64,000 nt of DNA from Hesseltinella vesiculosa (Eukaryota > Mucoromycota > Mucoromycetes > Mucorales > Cunninghamellaceae): assembly GCA_002104935.1 (NCBI GenBank), contig MCGT01000021.1, positions 393,686-457,685 of the forward strand, given 5' to 3'. Below, piece by piece: positions 1 through 15,092 of the stretch. Every line of letters begins with the position of its first letter. The first letter of the stretch is position 1. Position numbers and translations under genes: made by a program. Below the pieces are notes generated by a model that saw only the letters and a program-made list of their open reading frames with translations, made no database searches and was not told the origin of the DNA.

Positions 1-1
1 G

Positions 2-922
2 TACATTCATGCAATGCGTAACGGCCAATTGATGGATCCTAAGACACAGATGCCTACCTTTCTGTATCACCAAATCACTGAGGAATCGCAGAGGTGGTAC
101 GCCCAGCTCAATCGCAACAACTCTGGCAGAAGAGACGAGCATCTTCATATTTGCTACAATGCCATGCGTCTTGTTGTCATGTTCCAGTTCCTGCACCCGA
201 AAAACCCACCGTTGGACGATGGTTTGGTCAAGGACATCCTAGAAACGAATCTGGCCTTACTTGGCTCGCTCCAAGAACTGTCTTCCCTTGGCTGTGACCA
301 AAGCACCTATCACCACATGTTCTTTGCTATCCACAACGTCGCCTGCCGCATTTACCTGTATTACCGCCATAAGCGCCCCAGCTATCGCGATGGCTTCTCG
401 CCCATCATGTCCAAATGGCGCAAATTTTCCAGGGAACAGCTCCGTATCAACCTTTGCTTGTTGAAAAGCACCCAAGCTTATGCCAACGACGTGTACCAAA
501 TGCGCGACTATGCCAAGATGATCGAGGAAAAATTTGAACTCATTGACATCAAACCCCTTCCTGCCATCTTGCCCCTTGAGTTGGCCCATTCCATGGCGCA
601 GTCCAGAATGGATGCCGACACGCCCCTGCCCTTCTCTCCTAATGATGGCATCATAAGTGACGGCGGCTCTAGTCCAGTCTCGGCTAGTTCCTGGGCTTCC
701 AGCGTTTGCTCTTCTCCTACACCAAACTCACAACCCAGCCACTGTCCTCGAAGCTCCATAACCAAACCCGTCAAGACGCGCAAATCACCTCACGTCAAGA
801 TGAAAGAAGTCCTTGGTCTACCTGGCGTGAGTGTCTTTGAATGGAAGAACGCCCGCCGCCGATGCAAGAAAAGTACTGCAAGCCCTCCCCGTCGGCAGCC
901 GCTTCCTAATGCACTGTTATAA
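2..922 (+). CDS. C-terminal part of a fungal-specific (zinc-cluster type) transcription factor, 5' truncated by the window
   Basis: The reading frame is open from the window edge to a TAA at 920-922, so the gene begins upstream and only about 305 residues are visible. The first half is helical, with the look of the fungal_trans middle homology region found after Zn2Cys6 DNA-binding domains: a segment like HICYNAMRLVVMFQFLH, then HNVACRIYLYYRH. The second half is low-complexity and Ser/Pro-rich, with a basic C-terminal tail. The DNA-binding domain itself is not in the window, so the call rests on the middle-region pattern only. An AATAAA-like signal lies directly after the stop. It could also be another helical fungal regulator. 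Confidence 0.55.
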   Translation, partial: YIHAMRNGQLMDPKTQMPTFLYHQITEESQRWYAQLNRNNSGRRDEHLHICYNAMRLVVMFQFLHPKNPPLDDGLVKDILETNLALLGSLQELSSLGCDQSTYHHMFFAIHNVACRIYLYYRHKRPSYRDGFSPIMSKWRKFSREQLRINLCLLKSTQAYANDVYQMRDYAKMIEEKFELIDIKPLPAILPLELAHSMAQSRMDADTPLPFSPNDGIISDGGSSPVSASSWASSVCSSPTPNSQPSHCPRSSITKPVKTRKSPHVKMKEVLGLPGVSVFEWKNARRRCKKSTASPPRRQPLPNALL

Positions 923-1497
923 TAAAAGCGAGTTTCTTCCAGTTCAATTTTAATTTGTTTCACCCTGCCTACTCTAATGACGATGAGCAGGGCACCGAGA
1001 TTTGATCACCCACCTGGTCGTGCCGTCTTGCTCCAGGTACTTCTTCGCATTAAAAAAAAAAAAAAAGCGATGAGCCAGTCAGTTATTAACGACGTCCAAC
1101 AAGCGACCTGCCTAACACAAAGGCATCCCATAGGCCTACAACACCTGTTACTGAGGAGTACGATGAGCAAGGAACTGACCACTTTCAAAAAGGCGATAGA
1201 AGGGAACGCGGAAGGAAATCGAAAGAGGCTGGATCCCCTGATTTTTTTGAAGAAGATTTGACTGTGAGCGTGAGGCTGGTGCTGCGTATTCAAAAGTTAT
1301 TTCAGCAGGCATGTGCACCTACCATGTTTGACGACAAATTGGGTAGACATGTAGTAGCGTGCACTAACTGTCTACAGCGTAAATCACGCCCATTGTGGAT
1401 CTCTCACCTTTGAGATATTGTATTTCAAAGAACAACAAAAAAAAAATTGTATTTTTTTTATTTCATTGCAAATGATAGGAAAGAATCAGTGCATGAT
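923..1497. other. Convergent intergenic region
   Basis: Spacer between the regulator tail (+) and the eL28 gene (-). It holds the two 3' UTRs, with AATAAA-like and A/T-run signals near 924 and 1440-1460. Short open frames here have no recognisable product. Confidence 0.6.
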
Positions 1498-2031
1498 TTA
1501 GGCACGGTTGGCCTTCTTTTGACGAGGAGCACGTTCCTTCTTGGGTTGTTGGGAGGAGATGATGGCGGAAGCACGGGCTTGAGCATACTAAGGACATCGA
1601 AAAAAAGTCAGTCATGGTGATGAAGGCATTGTACGGGGTAGCTTACGGGAAGGAGGTCAGGGCGGTACTTGCTGCGAGCGACCAAGTTAGCAACGGACTT
1701 GGCGGTGTGGCGGCGAGGCTTGGTGATGACGGTGGTGTTGACCTTGGCGGGGGAAGCAGCCTTTTGGCTCTTGAGGGACACCTTGACACCACGGGTAGCA
1801 TCGGCAATACCAACAGCCTATTCAAAATAATAGATAAAGTAAGAAAAAATGGACCCCTTCAGCGCATGGGAGTCATTTCAAATTTACCTTGGTGTTAGCG
1901 AGACCAGAGAACTTCTTGGAGTGGAGGTTGGTCAAGTTGGTGGGTTCGGTGGAGAACCAGGCACCGTTACGCTTAACCAAGTAAGAGTTGTTGTTTTTGA
2001 TCAAGGCCCAAATCAAGTCAGAGGAGCTCAT
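1498..2031 (-). CDS. eL28: 60S ribosomal protein eL28
   Basis: Cytosolic large-subunit ribosomal protein. Three exons (2031-1888, 1817-1647, 1587-1498) join in frame to 134 codons plus stop. The N-terminus [20 protein letters not shown] followed by [20 protein letters not shown] is diagnostic for the eL28 family, whose members usually have about 135-140 residues. The C-terminus is strongly basic ([14 protein letters not shown]), as expected for an rRNA-binding protein. Both introns are GT-AG and 59-70 nt. The start is the only ATG in a family-conserved position. A TATA-like A/T stretch lies about 110 bp upstream on the minus strand. Confidence 0.95.
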
Positions 2032-2490
2032 TTTCTATATTGGCAAAAAAAAACAATGCACATCAATACACGTCCTGGGATCATCTACATCATCCGCTTT
2101 TTTTTTTCTCTGTTCAATGATGAAAGCAATGCGCATTACCCGTGATATAGTATAAATAGAGGAGGAAGAAAGAAAAGAACAGGAGCAAACAAAGGGCAAC
2201 CTTTTCAGCACAAATGAAAAATTTTGACGGTGGCTTTGCCAACAGCGGGGCAAAAAAAAAAAAAAAAAAAGCCTGGCTTCCATTTGAGTCACCGCCGTTG
2301 GCCTCTGCGTCGATGGGCAAGTGAAGTGTCTGTTTGGGGACGGCACAAAAGAGAAAAATTCTGTGTTTTATTCATGTTTTTTGACGTTGTTCTTGTTCTT
2401 TTTTCATGTTTTTTCTTTTCCTTTGGATTTTTTTTTAGCAATAAGCAAGGCGAATAGAATTAAAAAAAAAACGCAAAAATGAGGGAAATT
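2032..2490. other. Intergenic region: eL28 promoter and PAN3 3' end
   Basis: Spacer between two minus-strand genes. It contains poly-A/T runs (2258-2274, 2098-2108) and a TATA-like stretch at about 2145-2160 that would serve eL28. No coding sequence is recognised. Confidence 0.6.
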
Positions 2491-5161
2491 CTACTTTCTA
2501 CCAGAAGAGATGTCATTAAAGGCTGCAGCAATGCAATTCTTGATTTCCTTGTAGCTGACAATTAGGCAAGATTGCTCATCTCTTGACATGAGCATGATTT
2601 TTTCATCTACTCCAGCATCCAGCTATGTAACACAGAAATGAGACTCCGCCTACCTGACCACCTCGCTTTCCATTCCTACCTTGTTCAAACAGGACAACAC
2701 ATGGGCCATATCCACCACAGGAACACCACTTTCATCCACTTGATGGAATACATAGTCACGGAAAAGCTTTATGATATATCGATCCCCAGTTTCCGACCAT
2801 CGAGGATCCATATCAAATCTACAAAAAAAAAAATGTCAGGACACGGTCGGTGGTTTGATGACGTACTCTGGCCGTTCATTGATGAAGCCTAGTTTGCACA
2901 TCAGTCGTACAATTCGACCATTTTCTAATTCCTTGCTGAGTTCATGTTCCAGAGCATCAGTATAACTAAACAGGGAGGAAAAGGAGTGAGCCGATGCCTT
3001 TTTTTTTTTTTTTTATAAATTAAGCTTACAGCTGACTGCAATTGATGTCATGCAAGCTGCGTGGCCCAATTAAACTGATGACTTCATCAATGCTCTTGGT
3101 TGGCATAGGCTTGCTTAAGAGGTAGAGAATCAAATTTTTGACATCAGGAGAGTAGTATCGGGAGATATATTCAAACGACTGGGGCAGGTTGTGAAAAGAC
3201 TGCATGGAGTTGCAGGCTAAAGCGATGATCAACTTGCCAAATGACAGCAGGTCTTCTTGTTGGTACCGGGTCACTTGCTGGCCCCCATCAAACTGAATCA
3301 CGTCCATAATACTTGCACAGTTGAGTCTCAATCTAAGAGGAAGTGGGTGTTAAAGAACAGTCGTCCTTTGATTGTTGTGGTTTACCTATGCTTGCCGGTG
3401 ACCAAGATCTTACTGGGTTCGATGTTTCGAGCTGCGAGCCCTGAGCTATGAACAGCTTTCAGTGCTGATGTGATTTGTGTGATGTAGCTCCACAGCGTTG
3501 TTTCCGGAATCATCATGTTTTGGCCATAGGCAGCTTGGGCAGCAGGAGAGAAGTGGGCGTGATACAGTGTCATTGCACATGGATGGAAATCAAACACAAA
3601 AATCAAGGCTAAAAAAAAATAGTGTTGATGTAGCGACATGATGGGGCATTCTTTTGCTTGATCTTACAAGAGTCACCAAAGGCTCGGGTGGTGAAGGCTT
3701 CCCGAACGGATACAATGTTGCAATGACGAATATGGCGCCAGCTCTCAACGACAGACATGGCCATTTCGTTGACAAGGCGGAATCCTTCGATGCGCACCAA
3801 AGCATAGATCTGACCATCGGTACTGCTCATAGCTTTATAGATCCAAGAAGGATGGCCAAAGCATTGGCCAGGTTTGTCTTCCAAAGGACACAGGGAGTGG
3901 TACACGTGGACTTCTTGAGGAAGGTCATGGCCAGGAACAGTCGCCAGCATGGATTCGTTTCTCCGTGTCAGTTGTTCGCGCAGGTTGTCTGGTATAAAAA
4001 AGGACTGGATCGTGCGTTGGTGAGGGTGTAAATTACCAATGTCGGCTGTGGGCGACGTATAAAGATGATATTGTAACTAAAAAAAACCCCCCCCCTTTGG
4101 ATGAGGTCTTTGCTGCTGGCCCTAGACAGTCTCTTGAATTCTTACCGGTTGTCGAGGGAAACCAGCATGCATCATGAAATAAGGATCCATAGGCCCAGGT
4201 GGCATCATATTCATCATATCGATGGGATGTTGGAACCCAGATGGAGGAGGAGGAGGAATGGGCTAGCAAAACGAGACGCCATCAGCACTTTTCCCAATGT
4301 CCGTTTTGCTTACATGTCCCCCAAGGTCAAATTGAGCAAAACTGTTGGACAAAGCAGCGACGTCTTGCGTAGGCTCTTGATTGCTGGGTCTACATCGAGA
4401 AAACGGTCACGTTCTACTTGATCTCCCGCTTGGTTTTTGTTACAAACTTACTCTACATTCGAGGTGCTCATGCTGACAGGAGGCGTAGCAGATCGAATGG
4501 AGACTGGGTTATCTGTGAAACCAAAAAAAAATGGAGTGAGCATGCCCATGGCCCTTTCCCTGCCTATTACCTGAGATAGATTTGGGGATAAAAACAGGTG
4601 CATTGACACTTTCGGCTGTGACAGATGAAGTGATATTGATCGGCAAGGTATTCGCTCTTGTGGGCGAAGACCTTTGTGTGGGGGTAGATATCCTGACGGC
4701 CGTTGGTTTTCTACAAAAAAAAAAATGTGAGTGCTGATTTCTGATGTTGACCAGTGACACGGACGGTTCGACCATAGTAGGTTTGTTCTAATGTCACATT
4801 TTAAATAAAAATAATAGCCGTGAGTCCTTGAAATGGAGGATGGGCGGGTGTCTTACTGAGTCATGGTTGAATTCACACCCTTTGCCTTCGTATTTGCAAA
4901 AGCCATGAATAATCACATTACGACACAACCGTTTCGCGCTGGCAGGTGTTACTATATGACAAGCAAAAGAACGGCATCAGAAAAGAAATCGGCCATTGCT
5001 GGTTAGGTATTCTTCTTTTTACCTTTGGAAGGTGGTTTACTATTGACTTTGGTTGGGGAAGTTGGAGCACTGGCTATATCTTCAGAAGGAGGAGCAACAA
5101 TTGGAATGGCTGACAGGGATTGAGGAGGTACAACAATGTCGTTTTGATGATTGGCATTCAT
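2491..5161 (-). CDS. PAN3: PAN2-PAN3 deadenylation complex subunit PAN3
   Basis: Regulatory subunit that recruits the PAN2 nuclease to poly(A)-binding protein for mRNA poly(A) trimming. About fourteen exons. The start ([20 protein letters not shown]) is followed by a CCCH zinc finger beginning [20 protein letters not shown]. Then come a Pro/Ser-rich linker containing a PAM2-like stretch (NAPVFIPKS), the pseudokinase domain (for example [20 protein letters not shown] and [20 protein letters not shown], where the HRD motif is replaced), and the C-terminal knob with [20 protein letters not shown] and a final NDISSGRK. This domain order and the lost catalytic residues are typical of PAN3. It diverges from the PAK gene across a 441-bp spacer. 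Some linker exon borders are uncertain. Confidence 0.93.
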
Positions 5162-5602
5162 GATTCAAAAGCAATCAATCAATAGAGGAAGAGTAGAAGT
5201 CAAAAAAAAAAATAAAAAAAAAAGCTGGGATGGTTGATGGAGGAGATGCGGAAGGGGGGATTTTTTTTTCTTTTTTTTTTTTTGGCTTTTGTTCTGTATT
5301 AATAATGGATGATGGATAAGTTAGTATTTTTCTTTTTTTTTCTTTTTTTTTTGGCCTACAAGAGAATAAGATTAAAAACAGGGAACAAAAAGTAAAAGAG
5401 GAAGTGTGAAGAAAAGGAAAAAAAAAAAAAAAACTCAGTGATGAGCCAAACAGCTTTGATGTGGTCGGGATTTAAAAGTGGTTCCAAAAGCAGAAACCGG
5501 GCAAGAAGAAAAAAAAAAAAAAAGAGAAAACGAGGTTCTTTTCTTCTACTATTTTTTTTTTCTCATCTTGGAAGTCTTTTTTGTTTATTTGCATACTTGG
5601 CC
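5162..5602. promoter_or_regulatory. Divergent promoter region between PAN3 and the PAK kinase
   Basis: 441-bp head-to-head spacer, very rich in poly-A and poly-T runs (for example 5206-5222, 5263-5282, 5417-5433, 5509-5523). An in-frame upstream ATG at 5438 would add about 55 residues of Lys-rich and Phe-rich sequence encoded by homopolymers; this looks like 5' UTR. No specific operator could be assigned. Confidence 0.5.
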
Positions 5603-7614
<2,012 letters not shown>

Positions 7615-7834
7615 GCGTGTTTTATTTTTTTTTTTTTTTTAGATTTCACTACACGACACGACTGCTTTTTTTTTTTTTTTCACAAAACACCTTTTGATAA
7701 AATGACAGATACCCGCTACACACGCCCCCTTTATGATGTACACGTGCTTTCAACTCACTAATTAAAAAAAAAAAAAAAAAAAAAAAAGCAAATGTTTATT
7801 CTGTGGATGGGTCAGGAAAGGGGCAAGAGGGGAA

Positions 7835-10001
7835 TCATGAGTTTGTAGAGGAAATTTGAAGTTGATCGTACAATTGGAGGCGTTCTTCCATGACGACGCG
7901 CTGTTCTATGGAAAGCATCTCTCGTTCTTGTTGGATAAGCTTTTCCTTGTCAAGGAAGTGCGAGAGTAGCTGCCTGTAATGTGCAAGTTGAGCAAGGTAG
8001 AATTGCTTTTTTGGAGACGGTTGAGAGGTTGAAGTTGTGGATGGAAGGTCTACACCATCTGGCGTGGCATGCTGGAGAAAAGTCGCTACCCAATGCAGAG
8101 GGTCTTCGAGTTGGCTGACGCGATTTTGGTCCAGAGAAGGGTGATTTTTCGACATGTCCTTGTCGAGGTAGGGGTCATCCAAAGGCAGCTTGAGATAGTG
8201 TAACAGACAAGCATCACGCGAGATCCCAACATGTTTGGCCACGGCATTCCAGTCATGGCTGTACATGGCCAGGCCTTCCAGCAGAAGCAGTTGTTGCTGC
8301 CGTGTCAGATCAGCTTCGTCTTTGCCTATGCTGGCCGTAGGCGTTTCAAAGATAGCTTTGCGCAGATCGAGATTGGTGATCATGGACTTTTCGGATCGAG
8401 AAGGCTGTGGCTGAAGTGTAGGAGCGGAAGTCGTTGTGTGAGCGGAGGTGGTTGGTTTGGTCATGGCTGGCTCGGTCGGGTGTTTGTTTGACTGGCAAGC
8501 TCGAGGAACATCCAGCACAACCTTAAATTCGCCATTCAATGGAGGTCCCACTGTTGATACTTTCAAGCGAGGATCAATCTATTGTATGAAAAGAAGAATA
8601 AGTGGGGTTGTTTGCCGTGTCTCTCTCTTTTTCTTACCTGGTAATTGATTAAGCCCCAGTGTTCTAAAAAGGCATGGACACGATAGATGGCGCAGGCATC
8701 ACCCAGAAGATTGCGCCGTGTGGCAGTGACAGTCAGGTATTCCAGTGGATTGAGTCGATAGGAGTGAATCATGAAGTTGCGCATGTCCATGTAGTCCATA
8801 GGTGATTTGGTGGAGAGGACAGTGAAGAATTCTGGAAGCGCCAGGCGTTCGTTGCGATGGATCTTGTGAAATTCAAACCAGGAGGCATAGGACGGGATGA
8901 TCACCTCATATGGCTGTTGGCACAGATAAGACTCTGACCGTGGCCGTTTGGCGGTTTTTTGAGTGTCTTGCATAGCTTCGGGTGCTCGTTTATTGACAGG
9001 CAGTTCATTGGCAACGTCGGGTTGGGCGGGATAATCGGCAGGGTTCAGCCAGGTGTTGTATGTGTAGCTATCGGTCAGCCAGTCGACCGACAAATGCAAA
9101 GGTGTGGAGGAGGGCCCATCCTCGGCCAGCCTAAAGTCCTTCACCTTGGTATGGGGCAGCCATTGGTCATAGGCATCTGGTAGGCCACACCAGTGCACAA
9201 GGACTTGGTGATCAGCGTCGCCGGTGGGGTCGATCTCGCCGCCGTCGTCCTTTCGTTCCACCACTCTAATCGTGCGTTGGGGCCGTCGTTGGTTATAATC
9301 TTGTTCCTTTTGATTGAAATGGATCACATGGGTTGCTTCGGCTGTATTCTGAACAAACACGCCTGAATAAAAAAAGAATGAGTGGTCGTCTTTTCTCCTT
9401 TTCGTCTCTCTCCCCTACCTTTTAACTCAGCAATGCGATCGACCAAACGGGCCATGTCGCTGTTTGTCTCATCAAAGGCAGCAAAAGCAATCTTGGGAGG
9501 CTGGTAGAGGTCGGCCAGCTGCAGCTTATCGTAAATGGCATCGATCATGGCGAGGTAGGCGTTGCGTTTGGCCTTTGAATAAAAGTGCCATTGCTCGGTG
9601 TCGGGCTCATGGACCAAGGCTGTGAGTAGGAGGATATACAGGGGTGAGGTGGGATTGAGGTTCGCTGTGTCAAAGACAGAGGCTGGCAAGCAAGGTGGCA
9701 GGACAGGATCGGCCGTGAGTGAGGAGGCTGACATGGCTGAACCTCTTCGTTTGTTTTTCTTGGTAAAGGACAAGCGAATGGCTTCAATGGATGAGATAAT
9801 GCCGAGGGTGCGAGCATGGAAATGAGCAAAGGCAGCGACAAAGTGTGAGAGCTGCTCAGGTGTGTTGGTCAAAACTAGGTTGTGATGAATGGCAAGATCG
9901 CGTCGAAGTTGAGGTAGTATGACAGCAAAGGCGGCCACCGTGGTTGGCGATTCAAAATGGGCTTGATCAACCACAGGTTCCGATGGAGGTGAAGCAAGCA
10001 T
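7835..10001 (-). CDS. SWI3: SWI3/RSC8/SMARCC-type subunit of SWI/SNF chromatin remodellers
   Basis: Scaffold subunit of SWI/SNF or RSC complexes in the nucleus. Three exons (10001-9419, 9362-8638, 8578-7835) join in frame to 683 residues. The N-terminal third has the SMARCC-like module, including a chromo-like strand (VLVHWCGLPDAYDQWLPHTK). The SWIRM domain spans about 345-436 (from YEVIIPSYASWF to AFLEHWGLINYQ). The SANT domain is at about 525-572 (LLLLEGLAMYSHDWNAVAKH, then LPLDDPYLD). A C-terminal helical, coiled-coil-like region ends the protein. The N-terminal module makes it resemble animal SMARCC more than the short yeast RSC8. It is convergent with the PAK gene across 220 bp. Confidence 0.93.
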
Positions 10002-10286
10002 TTATCCAGCGGGTATGTTTCTTTTACAGCAGATAAAAATGAATCTATGGAAAGAAAAAACGGAAAAAAAAAAAAAAAAAACAATCAGCTTTTTTTTTGT
10101 CGCCCGTCTGCCCGCCATATTTTTATTATTATTATTTTTTTTTTTTTTTTGCTCGTTTTGGCACGCGCTTGGAAGATTTATTTGATGTTTTTATTTTACG
10201 TTTAGGAAATGCAATGTATACAAAGAGAGAGTAAAGGAAAGGGAGAAATCTATCAGTAAGAGCACAAAAAGAGAGAATAGGGATTT

Positions 10287-11218
10287 TTAGGCATCGCCAT
10301 AATAGGTGCGCTGCACATCCACTAACTTTTTGCCTCGCATCTTGGCAATGTCTTCAGGTAATCGTTGGTGGGAGAGAGCTTCAAAAGTAGCTTTGATGAC
10401 ATTCATAGGGGTTCGAGAACCCATGACCTTGCCACTCAAATCACTGATGCCAATACAGCGACAGATTTCATGGATATAATGATTGGCACGACAGCCAAAG
10501 CCTAACAAAAAAAAAATGAGCCATTTGGAAAAAAGGAACCCTCTTTTGTTTACCTGGAGGTCGACTGCGCAAATATAACTTGGTCGCATGGAATTTATGG
10601 GTGATATCGGCAGCCAAGGTGCGGTTATCATATCGGTCAAAGTAGCGCAAATTCTTGATGGCACGGTTGGTGGCCTTTCGTACGGCTCGGCTAACTTCTT
10701 CGTCCTTGCCTTCACCATAACCAGCAAGACCTTTACCGTTACCGACAACAACAAGAGCGTACATGGAAGGTTGTTTGCCTTTGCCGTTCATGTTGACAAC
10801 ACGCTTGATCACAAGAGCTTTTTTCATCAGTTTGCTTTGCTCCTGGGATGAAAGAGGCGAGTCGATGATATCGGTCACGGTGTTGAGAACCACATCGGTT
10901 GGTCGGTAGGCTGGGAAGGCCTTTGGTAGATCCAGCGTGGAGGCTTTGTCACTGGGGAAATCCAAAATACCATCGACTTTGTTGAGCTGAGGAATAGTAT
11001 CCTTGTTCAAACCAGCATGGCGTAAACGATGATGCTCATCGTTACCGTCCACTGTGGCATAGAATCGTCGAGTCAATCCGGTCACTAGCAAAAGAAAAAA
11101 ATAATAATAATCAGACACTGCTTTCATCCTAAACAATGTCCTATGACAACCTACCCAAAGGAGCCTTGGCACTTGGACTCAGTGCAAGGGATTTCAATGA
11201 TCTAGTCAGGGCCAACAT
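10287..11218 (-). CDS. MRPS5: Mitochondrial ribosomal protein uS5m
   Basis: Small-subunit mitoribosome protein. Exons 11218-11155, 11084-10554 and 10501-10287 give 269 residues in frame. The first exon encodes a basic, hydroxylated presequence (MLALTRSLKSLALSPSAKAP) typical of matrix import. The uS5 double-stranded RNA-binding region and C-terminal domain are clear: ALVVVGNGKGLAGYGEGK, ATNRAIKNLRYFDRYDNRTL, and GSRTPMNVIKATFEAL near the end. It is divergently transcribed from the complex I gene NDUFS8 across 228 bp, so the two mitochondrial genes may share a promoter. Confidence 0.93.
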
Positions 11219-11446
11219 TGCCAATACAAAAACAACGAAGAAGAAAGAAAAAAAAAAAAAACTCGAGGCTTTTTTCAAGCCCACCCCCCTCCACGCCAAA
11301 GCTTTTGAACTGAAGGAAAAAAAAAAAAAGTCACAGGTGTCAGCGAGAGTGACTCGGCAGCCTGTTTTGAAAAAAAGTCGCATTTTTTTTTTTCTCGACT
11401 ACTTTTTTCTTTACCCTCCCCACTCTTTTTGATTGCATTGGTAGAG
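11219..11446. promoter_or_regulatory. Shared divergent promoter region, uS5m / NDUFS8
   Basis: 228 bp separate the two start codons of nuclear genes for mitochondrial proteins. The region is made largely of A and T homopolymers and contains no recognisable coding sequence. Co-regulation is an inference from the arrangement only. Confidence 0.45.
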
Positions 11447-12513
<1,067 letters not shown>

Positions 12514-12707
12514 AAGACCGTGCTCTCGCCCTACCATCCATTGATTTAAATATTTTGTATACTCCCTTTTTGCTTTGATCGCTTAGATTTGACAATAAAA
12601 ACCTGTCGTTTTCAATCACATGCCGTATCTGGACAAAAAAAAAAAAATAAAGCGCAAAAAAAAAAGGAGCGTTTTTTTTTTTTTTTTCTTTCCACGTTAT
12701 TAAAAAG

Positions 12708-14912
12708 ATGATTCGTTTCTCATCGTTTCTCTTTTCACTACTATTATGGAATATACTGCTGCTAGCACAAGCAGATGAACACGATCATACGGTACAACTC
12801 ACCTCGTCGAACATGCCCCTTGTTTTTTATCAAAAAGATGACCGTGCCCTGATTGAACCCATTTTTCTAGTACCAAGAGGGAGATGAAGTAGTCGCATGG
12901 ATGAACACAGTGGGACCATTATACAATAGACAAGAAACATATCCCTACTTCCAACTACCCCTATGCCGTGGCGAAAGCGAAGTCGAACATCGCCATGAAA
13001 CCCTCGGTGAAGCCTTGCAAGGCATGGACCTTGTCAATTCTGGTATTTCCATTCGCTTCAAAAGTAATAATGACAAACACCATTCTAGCCTTTATTCATC
13101 TCGGTTGTTTTTATTGAATAGAGCCTGTGGTCCAAGGGGTGATATGCAAAAACACCTTGGACGGCTCGCAAATTGAAATTTTACAGCAAGCCGTCGCCAA
13201 ACGCTACTGGTTCAACATGTTCATAGGTAAAATAAAAAAATAAAAAAAAAACAAAGGCAACAAACTCTTTTTTTTTAGACGACCTTCCTATTTATGCACC
13301 CTTGGGCGAAACCCCAGAAACGGACACGGCCACTGGTCGCATGCCTTTGTACCGCCACAAAGCCTTCACGATCGATTATAACAAAGACAGGGTAAACCTG
13401 GACAGGCAGCCACGCGGAACCCAATAACCCCCCTTTTTCTGTAGATCGTGTCGGTGACTTTGGAACAGCAGGATCCTGTGGATTTACCTCATCAAGCAGC
13501 TTTGGAACTAGACTTCACCTACTCGGTGTCTTGGCAACCAACCACCGCCACTTTTGAAGACCGCTTCGATCGCTTGCTGGAAACCGAGTTCTTTGAACAC
13601 AAGGTATCGTCTGATGGTCAGGATGAACAAGACCCCTGATGCGTTCCTTTTTACAGGTGCATTGGCTGTCGATCTGCAGCTCCTTTATGATGGTCCTCTT
13701 TTTGACCGGCATGGTGTCGATCATTTTATTACGCACGGTCAAACGAGATTTCTCCCGCTACGACCGTGAAGAAGAAGGCCTGGATGACTTTGTAAGGCTG
13801 AATGAGAAGATGTGGATGTGCTGACCCCCTCTTTTAAAACAAAAAAAAAAAAAAGGACCGCGATCTTGGCGATGAAGGGTTCGGTTGGAAGCAAGTCCAT
13901 GGCGACGTGTTCCGCCAACCTCCTCACTTGAAATTGCTATCGGCCCTGATGGGCGTCGGCTGTCAACTGCTGACCTTGGGCTTCTTGATGATCTGCTATA
14001 TTATTTTGGGCCAGTCCTATGAAGAACGCGCAAGCACCTTAACTGCCAGCCTTGTTCTTTACGTGCTCACATCTATCATTGCTGGGTATGCCAGCATCAA
14101 GGTGTACTCGTCCTATGGTGGGCGCGATTGGGTCCATACCGTGTTGTTGACGGCCGTGCTGGTGCCCTTGGCAGGATGCTTGGTGGGTGGCTACATCAAC
14201 AGCTTGGCCATCTACTACTCTAGTGCACGTGCTGTCCCCTTTGTTGCCCTGTTGTCAGTGATTGCCATTTGGCTGCTCGTTGCTTTCCCCCTGACGGTGC
14301 TTGGCGCCATCATTGCGCGCCGCTGGTCTCCGACCTCCGACTTTCCCTGCCGTGTCAACCCCATCCCTCGGCCCATTCCTGAAAAACTCTGGTACCAAGA
14401 ACCCCTGGCCATCGCTGCCATGGGTGGTATCCTCCCCTTTGGCTCCATCTTTATTGAAATGTACTTTGTCTTCACCTCCTTCTGGACCTTCAAAATCTAC
14501 TATGTGTACGGCTTTATGCTGCTTGTCTTCTTGATCTTGCTCGTCGTCAGCGCCTGTGTCGCCATCGTCTGCACCTACTTTTTACTCAACGCCGAAGATC
14601 ACCGATGGCACTGGCTGAGCTTCATGTCCTGTGCCTCCACCTCGGTGTATATCTACGTGTATGCTGCCTATTATTACTATTCAAAGACAAAGTAAGACCC
14701 AGAGAACCAAGGCTGACAGCACCGCTGACATATTTCTTTTTTTTTTTTTTTTTTTGGCCCTTCCCAGGATGAACGGCGTCTTCCAGACCAGCTTTTACTT
14801 TGGTTATACCGCCCTGTCGTGCTTAGGCATGTTCTGTCTACTTGGCTTTGTAGGACATTCTTCTGGAAGCTGGTTTGTCAAAAAAATTTATCAAAACGTC
14901 AAGATCGATTAA
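12708..14912 (+). CDS. TM9 superfamily protein (nonaspanin, EMP70 family)
   Basis: Polytopic Golgi/endosomal membrane protein of the TM9SF family, involved in sorting and adhesion. A signal peptide ([20 protein letters not shown]) is followed by a lumenal domain ([26 protein letters not shown]), the cytosolic loop signature [14 protein letters not shown], and about nine hydrophobic membrane segments. The C-terminus ends YQNVKID, matching the KxD/E motif that binds COPI and retains TM9 proteins in the Golgi. About eight to nine exons, all with plausible GT-AG borders; total length about 600 residues. The start was chosen because it opens directly into the signal peptide. Confidence 0.93.
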
Positions 14913-15092
14913 TGGTTGTAAATAAAAAAAGGGTAGGGCAAACACCCCTGCTTCTTGCTTTTTTTTTTTTTTTTTTTTTTTGTCTTCAAGCCAAACTTCA
15001 GCGGAGCTGGAATCCTGGTCATGCCTCAAATGTCTTCCTATTTTTTTTTTTTTTTTTTGGCTTTCTGTGCTCTTCATTTTTATTTCGCTTCC

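Noticed and set aside
257..589. Antisense open frame over the first gene
   Set aside because: Shadow of the plus-strand coding frame, no family features.
977..1261. Open frame between the regulator tail and eL28
   Set aside because: Contains a poly-Lys run from an A tract and shows no family similarity; treated as spacer.
5438..5602. N-terminal extension of the PAK kinase from the ATG at 5438
   Set aside because: The added residues are Lys-rich and Phe-rich runs translated from poly-A and poly-T tracts; the ATG at 5603 gives a clean MGNAIS start.
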